Assembly (NCBI GenBank): GCA_031271075.1
Contig: JAISWN010000316.1
Span: 1-6,005 of the forward strand
Direction of reading: 5' to 3'
DNA: 6,005 nucleotides
DNA from: Treponema sp.
GTDB lineage: Bacteria > Spirochaetota > Spirochaetia > Treponematales > Breznakiellaceae
Below the pieces are notes generated by a model that was given only the letters and a program-made list of their open reading frames with translations, was not told where the DNA came from and did no database searches. The position numbers were made by a program, and so were the translations under genes. Shown in pieces: positions 1-4,648 of the stretch. Numbering within the stretch: position 1 is the stretch's first letter; every line of letters begins with the position of its first letter.

Positions 1-443
1 TCCCCCTCTACACGATAGATCCCGGGCTCCGCCTCCTCTACACGGTACTTGCGGACATCCCGCAAGTATTTGATAAGCTCCCTGGGGTATCTGGCTCCCG
101 CAAAGGTAAGGGTGATGGCGGACATATCGGCCTCGGGGGTAATGGCTGCGTAGAGGGAGGCGTAGGCGTAGACTTTGAAGAAGTCTTTGACGGAGAAGGA
201 ATCGTCAGGGCTTTTGAACTCCCAGATGTTGAAAGTTTTGAATATCCTGGCGATATTTTTGGAGATCTGGGCGCCCGGAGGTTTGACAATGATGAGGGAA
301 TCGATACGGAGGGGTTCCGAGGTAAGTTGGAACTCGGGGAAGAAGCGGAGGGAATCCCTGAAAGGAGCAAGTTCAAGCTGGATAGCCTGGAAGAAGGCTG
401 GGTGCCAATTGATGGAATGGTTGATAGAATGGTTCTGTTTCAT
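1..443 (-). CDS. PD-(D/E)XK nuclease-like protein, partial (3' end outside window)
   Basis: The minus strand reads open from an ATG at 443-441 to the left edge, giving 147 residues with no stop. The start is the first ATG after an in-frame TAA upstream; no clear Shine-Dalgarno site precedes it. The translation looks like a real folded protein: Asp48 sits in a hydrophobic strand (RIDSLIIVK), followed by Glu75-x-Lys77 in the strand IWEFKSP, then a helix with regularly spaced aromatics (DFFKVYAYASLY, about 87-98). This D...ExK spacing is the PD-(D/E)XK nuclease core. The later part (TLTFAGARYPRELIKYL, about 111-127) matches what I remember of small uncharacterised proteins common in Treponema and clostridia, some annotated as Rpn or transposase-associated nucleases. 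The biological role and DNA target are unknown. It is divergent from thrC and nothing suggests a functional link. The coding call is firm, the nuclease assignment moderate. Confidence 0.72.
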   Translation of the reverse strand, partial: MKQNHSINHSINWHPAFFQAIQLELAPFRDSLRFFPEFQLTSEPLRIDSLIIVKPPGAQISKNIARIFKTFNIWEFKSPDDSFSVKDFFKVYAYASLYAAITPEADMSAITLTFAGARYPRELIKYLRDVRKYRVEEAEPGIYRVEG

Positions 444-571
444 GCTTAAATAAGGGTGCGAACATGGGGTTTTGGTTTAATGAATATGGGAAAATATGAG
501 AAAATTTAACCTCTTCCCTGTTCTTTGTTGAAACTGGGAATTCCTGGCGGGCCGGCGGTGTTTAAAATGTA

Positions 572-600
572 TTGTCAGAGAGCAAGAAGTATGGTATGTA
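572..600 (+). promoter_or_regulatory. Weak sigma-70-like promoter candidate for thrC
   Basis: TTGTCA at 572-577 matches five of six bases of the -35 consensus. It is 17 bases upstream of TATGTA at 595-600, which matches the -10 consensus only in its first three bases. Transcription from here would give a leader of about 150 bases containing the 663-713 inverted repeat. The placement is plausible but the -10 box is poor. Confidence 0.25.
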
Positions 601-662
601 TAGGGCAGATTGGAACCGGCCTTCCGGGGAAAATCGCCCGTTCTTTAATTGAAAAGGGAGCG

Positions 663-713
663 TTTCCCAAAACGTAAAGCTTCGGTTCGAGCTTCGAGGC
701 TGGTTTTGGGAAA
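663..713. repeat. Perfect 11-bp inverted repeat in the thrC leader
   Basis: TTTCCCAAAAC at 663-673 is the exact reverse complement of GTTTTGGGAAA at 703-713, with 29 bases between. The interior contains a second short hairpin (AAGCT at 677-681 with AGCTT at 690-694), so the RNA could form a stem with an inner stem-loop. The octamer AAAGCTTC occurs at 676-683 and again at 711-718. The structure ends 42 bases before the thrC start. There is no uninterrupted U-tract directly after it, although two T5 runs follow (723-727, 732-736). It could be a leader attenuator, a protein-binding dyad, or an mRNA-stabilising structure; the sequence alone does not decide. Confidence 0.55.
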
Positions 714-745
714 GCTTCAAGGTTTTTGCGGTTTTTAAAAAATTT

Positions 746-750
746 GGGGA
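746..750 (+). promoter_or_regulatory. Ribosome binding site that fixes the thrC start
   Basis: GGGGA lies five bases before the ATG at 756. This supports that ATG over an in-frame TTG at 726, which would add ten residues (MRFLKNLGKF) not expected in this family. Confidence 0.6.
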
Positions 751-755
751 AATTC

Positions 756-2066
756 ATGCAGTTTCGATCTACCAGGTCCGGTAATCTTAATGTTTCGTTT
801 AAAGAAGCGGTTTTGCGCTGTCTGCCCGAGGGCGGGGGGCTTTATGTGCCGGCCCAGGCGGTGGATATGCGCCAGTTTTTTCTGTACATGGGGGAGGAAA
901 CCAGTTACCCGGAACTGGCGGCTACGGTTGCCCCCGCCCTGCTCCAGGGGGAGCTTAACCCCTTTTCGGCCAGCCGGGTGGCTGAAGGCGCCTTCGATTT
1001 TGAGCCTGAACTGCGGCAGTTGGACGAGAATCTTTCGGTTTTGAACTTGTACAACGGGCCCACCGGGGTTTTCAAAGACTTCGGCATTGCCTTTTTGGCG
1101 GCCGTTCTGGAGGAGCTGCTTAAAAATTCCGGCCCCGCCATGATCCTCTCGGCCAGCCAGGGGGACATGGGGGTCAGCCTGGCCCACTCCTTCAGGCAGC
1201 GCCAGGGGATAACTGCGGTGATCCTTTACCCCGCCGGGCTGATCCGGGGGCTGGAAAGCGCCGATTTTGTTCCCCAGGGGGGGAACATCCTCCCCATACA
1301 GATAAGGGGGACTTTCGACGAGTGCCAGCGGCTTATTGCGGAAGCCCTTATGGATCGGCCTTTCGCGGAGCGTTACGGGCTCACCAGCGCCAACGCGATC
1401 AATCCGGGGCGGCTTTTGCCCCAGAGTTTTTATTACCTCTACGCTTTTGTAAAAATAAAAAAGTATCTGCGTGGAGATCTGGTGTTCAGTGTTCCTTCGG
1501 GGAACTTCGGCAATCTCATCGCCGGGCTCTATGCCTGGAAATTCGGTATGCCGGTAAACGGCTTTATCGCCGCGATGAACGCCAACGATTCCTTCGGGGA
1601 CTTTATCCGGGGTAAGAAATTCGCGCCCCGGCCGCCTGTGACCACCAATTCGCCCTCTCTGGATGTGAGTGTACCCGCCAATTACGAGCGGCTTATCTCC
1701 TTCTACGAGGAGGCCCCGGCGGTGATGCGGAACATGGTCTATCCCGATTCCGTAAACGACGAAAGGACCCTGAAAACCATGGTGGAAGCCTGGAAAAGAT
1801 ACGGTATCCTGCTTGACCCCCACAGCGCGGTGGCCTTTGCCGCGGCGGAGCGGCTGCGGGCCTCCGGGGACTTCAGCGGGCATGTACATACGGTGGTGCT
1901 GGCAACGGGGCATCCGGCAAAGCAGGCGGCCCTGGTGGCCAAGGCTACCGGCCAGGAAATAGTTATGCCTCCCCGGTTCGCGAAGCTCCAAAAGCCGGTG
2001 GAACCGGTGGCGGTTATTGAACCCCAGCTTGACGCGCTGGAGGGGGCGATAGCAAGCTGTCTTTAG
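756..2066 (+). CDS. thrC: Threonine synthase
   Basis: This enzyme converts O-phosphohomoserine to threonine and phosphate using PLP, the last step of threonine synthesis in the cytoplasm. The 436-residue product has the family's typical length and opening (MQFRSTRSGN). The PLP lysine is K107 in NGPTGVFKDFG, the same number as in the E. coli enzyme as I remember it. Other landmarks are GTFDECQ (about 188-194), TSANAINPGRLLPQS, the phosphate-binding glycine loop VPSGNFGNLIAG, and LDPHSAVAFAAAERL with LATGHPAKQ near the C terminus. The loop usually written SGDTG reads QGDMG here, a mild departure. The ATG at 756 is preferred because of its GGGGA site and family-typical start. The gene is probably co-transcribed with the channel gene 27 bases downstream; no hom or thrB lies in the window. 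The family assignment is secure. Confidence 0.96.
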   Translation: MQFRSTRSGNLNVSFKEAVLRCLPEGGGLYVPAQAVDMRQFFLYMGEETSYPELAATVAPALLQGELNPFSASRVAEGAFDFEPELRQLDENLSVLNLYNGPTGVFKDFGIAFLAAVLEELLKNSGPAMILSASQGDMGVSLAHSFRQRQGITAVILYPAGLIRGLESADFVPQGGNILPIQIRGTFDECQRLIAEALMDRPFAERYGLTSANAINPGRLLPQSFYYLYAFVKIKKYLRGDLVFSVPSGNFGNLIAGLYAWKFGMPVNGFIAAMNANDSFGDFIRGKKFAPRPPVTTNSPSLDVSVPANYERLISFYEEAPAVMRNMVYPDSVNDERTLKTMVEAWKRYGILLDPHSAVAFAAAERLRASGDFSGHVHTVVLATGHPAKQAALVAKATGQEIVMPPRFAKLQKPVEPVAVIEPQLDALEGAIASCL

Positions 2067-2093
2067 ATCGCCGCATAAGCAAAGGATGGGGGT

Positions 2094-3557
2094 ATGGGCC
2101 AGAGATTAGTTTTATTGTTTTTTTTGGGTATCTTCGCTCTTACCGTCCCGCCGGGTGCCCAGGAAGAAACGGATGGGGACGTGGTTCCGGCCCAGGAGCA
2201 GCCTGAGGCGCCCGCCCTAACGGTTCCCGCGCCGGCCCCGGCCCCGGTTCCGGCCCTGGAAGGGGAACTGCAAAAATTATTTGGCCCCGAAAACAAGATT
2301 ACCGAAGCGGCGGTGGATATTATCAAGGAAGCCGGAGACGGCAAGGATAGTATCGGGAGTTTTCTTAAACGCCTGGGGATAGCCCTGGGGATCATCGTCC
2401 TGCAGGCGTTTTTAATCTGGGTTTTCTGGCGCTACCTGTTCAGGATCATCACCCAGAGGGCGGAGTCGTACATGGGGACGCGGATCAAGCCCCTGACCAT
2501 CAAAAAATTCAGGTTTCTCTCGGCCAGGCAGATCATCAACCTTATCCTTTTCGGCATTAGAATTCTCAAATACGTTCTAACGGCCGTCCAACTGATTATT
2601 ACCGTGCCGATTGTATTCAGCCTCTTTCCCAGTACCCAGCATCTGGCCTTTACCCTGTTCAACTACATCCTTACCCCTTTCAAAAATATTCTGATGGGCA
2701 CCGTCGGCTATATCCCGAAACTGATCACCATCGCGGTCATCCTTCTGGTAACCCGCTACGTGCTGCGGTTCCTGAAATTCCTCACGATCCAGATAGAAAG
2801 AGAAAAACTGGTAATTTCCGGTTTCTATCCCGACTGGGCCAACCCCACTTTCAATATCCTGCGGGTGCTGCTCTACGCCTTTACCGTGGCGATTATTTAC
2901 CCGTATCTGCCGGGATCGGATTCCCAGATCTTTCAGGGGGTGTCGGTTCTGGTGGGCATTATCTTTTCCCTGGGATCCAGTACGGCTATCGGCAACATGG
3001 TAGCGGGAGTGGTGATAACCTATATGCGGTCTTTTAAAATCGGCGACCGCATTAAAATTAACGATGTAACCGGCTTTGTGGTGGAAAAGACCACGATGGT
3101 GATCCGGCTTAAAACGCACAAGAACGAATATGTTACCTTCCCCAACATGATGATCCTGAGTTCCAGCGTGGTGAACTATCACACATCCTCCGATGAGGAT
3201 GAGGAAGGGCTGATCCTTAACACCACAATCACCTTCGGCTACGGGACTCCCTGGCAGACGATTCAGGATATCCTTATCAAAGCCGCCCTGGCGACATCCC
3301 ATGTGCAGAAGGTTCCCAAGCCTTTTGTGCTTCAGACGGCGATGGATGATTTCTACGCCAACTATCAGATAAACTGCTACACCAAGGAAGTGGAACTGGT
3401 GCCGGGGATCTACTCGGAGCTGTACCAGAATATCCAGAACGGCTTCCGGGATGCGGGCCTCGATATGACCGCCCCACACTTCCGGGTGAATATTCCGTTC
3501 CACGGCCCGGCTCCGGTGTCCCCGGGGCCCGGCGAAGGGGAGAAAAACCCCGCCTAA
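2094..3557 (+). CDS. MscS-family mechanosensitive ion channel
   Basis: This is a 487-residue inner-membrane protein of the small-conductance mechanosensitive channel family, which opens under membrane tension to release solutes during osmotic downshock. Residues 1-22 look like a signal peptide. A Pro/Ala-rich acidic stretch (about 23-60) and a short helical region follow, probably periplasmic. Hydrophobic segments lie at about 92-117, 146-178, 197-230, 252-272 and 280-312. The last is the pore-lining helix and carries the family hallmark, a Gly/Ala/Ser-rich run (LGSSTAIGNMVAGVVITY) followed by RSFKIGDRIKI. The cytoplasmic beta domain (VTFPNMMILSSSVVNYH, about 347-363) and alpha-beta domain follow, then a Pro/Gly tail. 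E. coli MscS has 286 residues and three helices, so this is an extended form. AAAGGA at 2081-2086, seven bases before the ATG, serves as ribosome binding site. Whether it gates as MscS or as an ion-specific relative cannot be told from sequence. Confidence 0.93.
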   Translation: MGQRLVLLFFLGIFALTVPPGAQEETDGDVVPAQEQPEAPALTVPAPAPAPVPALEGELQKLFGPENKITEAAVDIIKEAGDGKDSIGSFLKRLGIALGIIVLQAFLIWVFWRYLFRIITQRAESYMGTRIKPLTIKKFRFLSARQIINLILFGIRILKYVLTAVQLIITVPIVFSLFPSTQHLAFTLFNYILTPFKNILMGTVGYIPKLITIAVILLVTRYVLRFLKFLTIQIEREKLVISGFYPDWANPTFNILRVLLYAFTVAIIYPYLPGSDSQIFQGVSVLVGIIFSLGSSTAIGNMVAGVVITYMRSFKIGDRIKINDVTGFVVEKTTMVIRLKTHKNEYVTFPNMMILSSSVVNYHTSSDEDEEGLILNTTITFGYGTPWQTIQDILIKAALATSHVQKVPKPFVLQTAMDDFYANYQINCYTKEVELVPGIYSELYQNIQNGFRDAGLDMTAPHFRVNIPFHGPAPVSPGPGEGEKNPA

Positions 3558-3570
3558 GCCCTGTCTTTTC

Positions 3571-3589
3571 CAAAACCCGGCTGGTTTTG
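3571..3589. repeat. Hairpin just after the channel gene, possible weak terminator
   Basis: CAAAACC at 3571-3577 pairs with GGTTTTG at 3583-3589 around a 5-base loop, 14 bases after the channel stop codon. No T-run follows; the next bases are GC-rich and lead straight into the next promoter. It may mark the 3' end of the thrC-channel transcript, but it is not a classical intrinsic terminator. Confidence 0.35.
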
Positions 3590-3600
3590 CGGCGGCCCCC

Positions 3601-3629
3601 TTGACAAGTGGATCCTCCGGTACTATCCT
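3601..3629 (+). promoter_or_regulatory. Sigma-70-type promoter of the encapsulin operon
   Basis: A perfect -35 box, TTGACA, at 3601-3606 is followed after exactly 17 bases by TATCCT at 3624-3629, which matches the -10 consensus at four of six positions. Transcription would start near 3636 and give a leader of about 60 bases. This is the best promoter in the window and makes the shell and cargo genes an independent unit despite their lying on the same strand as thrC and the channel gene. Confidence 0.65.
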
Positions 3630-3633
3630 AGTA
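3621..3633. promoter_or_regulatory. Dyad over the -10 box, candidate operator
   Basis: TACTA (3621-3625) and TAGTA (3629-3633) form a perfect 5-bp inverted repeat around TCC, covering the proposed -10 box. A dimeric regulator bound here would block RNA polymerase. The symmetry is short and could be chance; no known operator is recognised with confidence. Confidence 0.3.
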
Positions 3634-3660
3634 TTTACATCGGAATTGAAGTAGTTTTGC

Positions 3661-3685
3661 CGGCTATACAAGACGGTTATACAAG
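3661..3685 (+). repeat. Tandem 12-nt direct repeat in the encapsulin leader
   Basis: CGGCTATACAAG at 3661-3672 and CGGTTATACAAG at 3674-3685 differ at one base and repeat with a 13-base period. The second copy runs into the Shine-Dalgarno sequence, so anything that binds the repeat, as DNA or RNA, could affect translation of the shell gene. Confidence 0.6.
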
Positions 3686-3688
3686 GAG
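3683..3688 (+). promoter_or_regulatory. Strong ribosome binding site of the shell gene
   Basis: AAGGAG lies six bases before the ATG at 3695. It is the strongest Shine-Dalgarno match in the window, consistent with the many shell subunits needed per compartment. Confidence 0.8.
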
Positions 3689-3694
3689 AGAAAC

Positions 3695-4648
3695 ATGGCA
3701 GAAAAGACAATCAACGCCCTGGGACGGGCCGCCGCCTATCAGTTGGCGAACGTGACCAAAACGCCGCCCCAGTACGGAGCCCTTACCCCCAAATGGCTGA
3801 CCCGGGTACTGGAGTTTAAGGGACTGGAATCGGGGATCTACCGGGTCAACCGGGTCGCCGAGGGCGAGACGCCCCTGGACGCGCTGTGCAGCCAGGATCC
3901 CAAAAAAGCCGGGATCCCCCAGGGCTTCGTGGACTACCTTGCCAAGCCGAGGGAGTACCAGCTCAACTCCATCTCCACCATCATCAACGTGGACACGAAG
4001 ATCTCCGATGTCTACAGCTCGCCCTACAACCAGATCGAGGAACAGATCAAGCTGGCTATCGAGAGCCTCAAGGAGCGGCAGGAGAGCCAGATCGTCAATA
4101 GCGACGATTACGGCCTCCTCAAAAACGCCGCCGATTCCCAGCGGATCAGCGCCCGCTACGGCCGCCCCATGCCCGACGATCTGGACGAACTTATCACCAA
4201 GGTGTGGAAAGATCCCAGCTTCTTCCTGGCCCACCCCAGGGCAATCGCCGCCTTCGAGCGGGAGTGCACCCGGCGCGGCGTGCCCCCCGTCACCGTGAAT
4301 ATTGCCGGGGGAACTTTTATCGCCTGGCGCGGCATCCCCGTCATCCCCACGGACAAACTCTTTGTGGACGGCCTCAAGAACCCCAAAGCCAAAACCGGCA
4401 AAACCAACATCCTCCTGGTACGGACCGGCGAGGCGAAGCGGGGCGCTGTCGGCCTCTACCAGACGGGCGTTCCCGGCGAACAGTCCCGGGGTCTCTCGGT
4501 CCGGTTCCGGGGCATCGACGACAACGGCGTGGCCTCCTACCTGCTTTCGGTGTACTGTTCCGCCGCCATCCTCGCCGACGACGCCTTGGCCGTGCTGGAA
4601 GACGTGGAAGTGGGAGACTACTATGAGTACACCCAGCAGCCCGTTTAA
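3695..4648 (+). CDS. srpI: Family 2A encapsulin shell protein (SrpI-type)
   Basis: This 317-residue protein is the shell subunit of a family 2A encapsulin, an HK97-fold protein that self-assembles into a hollow icosahedral nanocompartment in the cytoplasm. I recognise it by close similarity to remembered cyanobacterial SrpI and the related mycobacterial major membrane protein I: the N-arm (LGRAAAYQLANVTKT, 9-23, and LTPKWLTRVLE), SGIYRVNRV (46-54), the REYQL-NSISTIINVDTKISD-VYSSPYNQ stretch (about 86-113), SLKERQE (124-130), DDLDELITKVWKDPSFFLAHP (161-181), RRGVPP, FIAWRGIPVIP (208-218), ILLVRTGE (239-246), GVPGEQSRGLSVRF (258-271) and the end DDALAVLEDVEVGDYYEY. Length is normal for the family. 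There is no cyclic-nucleotide-binding insert, which separates it from family 2B. It has its own promoter and a strong AAGGAG site, and its last codons overlap the cargo gene. Cysteines are at 65, 191 and 288. Codons end in C far more often than in the upstream genes. Confidence 0.95.
   Translation: MAEKTINALGRAAAYQLANVTKTPPQYGALTPKWLTRVLEFKGLESGIYRVNRVAEGETPLDALCSQDPKKAGIPQGFVDYLAKPREYQLNSISTIINVDTKISDVYSSPYNQIEEQIKLAIESLKERQESQIVNSDDYGLLKNAADSQRISARYGRPMPDDLDELITKVWKDPSFFLAHPRAIAAFERECTRRGVPPVTVNIAGGTFIAWRGIPVIPTDKLFVDGLKNPKAKTGKTNILLVRTGEAKRGAVGLYQTGVPGEQSRGLSVRFRGIDDNGVASYLLSVYCSAAILADDALAVLEDVEVGDYYEYTQQPV
4612..4616 (+). promoter_or_regulatory. Ribosome binding site of the cargo gene inside the shell gene
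   Basis: GGGAG lies six bases before the ATG at 4623, within the last codons of the shell gene. It supports this overlapping start over the next in-frame ATG at 4692 (residue 24), which would remove the N-terminal helix expected to matter for cargo loading. Confidence 0.55.

Larger units (their letters stand above)
444..755. other. Divergent intergenic region between nuclease-like gene and thrC
   Basis: These 312 bases separate two divergent genes and must hold both promoters. The half nearest the minus-strand gene is AT-rich and has a near-perfect tandem 10-mer (ATATGGGAAA at 484-493, ATATGAGAAA at 494-503). GGAATTCC at 537-544 is a simple palindrome. The thrC side holds the weak promoter candidate and the inverted repeat listed separately. 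A 36-codon ORF (567-677, plus) and a 60-codon minus ORF (575-757) exist, but neither has convincing coding character. No tRNA or recognisable riboswitch was seen. Confidence 0.6.

Noticed and set aside
175..453. Plus-strand ORF of 92 codons at the left end
   Set aside because: It is antisense to the nuclease-like gene, whose translation is far more protein-like.
567..677. 36-codon plus-strand ORF that ends in the first arm of the thrC leader inverted repeat, considered as an attenuation leader peptide
   Set aside because: It has only two Thr and scattered Ile codons rather than a run, has no good ribosome binding site, and overlaps the only promoter candidate.
726..755. TTG start at 726 for thrC, giving 446 residues
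   Set aside because: The ATG at 756 has a well-placed GGGGA site, gives the family-typical opening, and puts the PLP lysine at 107 as in E. coli.
575..757. 60-codon minus-strand ORF in the intergenic region
   Set aside because: No ribosome binding site or recognisable family, and it covers the thrC leader structure and start region.
735..1991. Long minus-strand frame of 418 codons opposite thrC
   Set aside because: It lies antisense to a clearly recognised threonine synthase with all motifs; its translation has no family features and follows from GC-rich codon structure.
3571..3610. Classical intrinsic terminator after the channel gene
   Set aside because: The 7-bp hairpin is weak and is followed by GC-rich sequence rather than a T-run.
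3655..3683. TATACA at 3678-3683 as a second -10 box, 17 bases after TTTTGC
   Set aside because: The -35 match is poor and transcription would start at or after the ribosome binding site, leaving too little leader for translation.
2577..3710. Minus-strand frame of 377 codons opposite the channel gene
   Set aside because: Antisense shadow of a secure MscS-family gene; the translation is His/Gly/Arg-rich with no domain.
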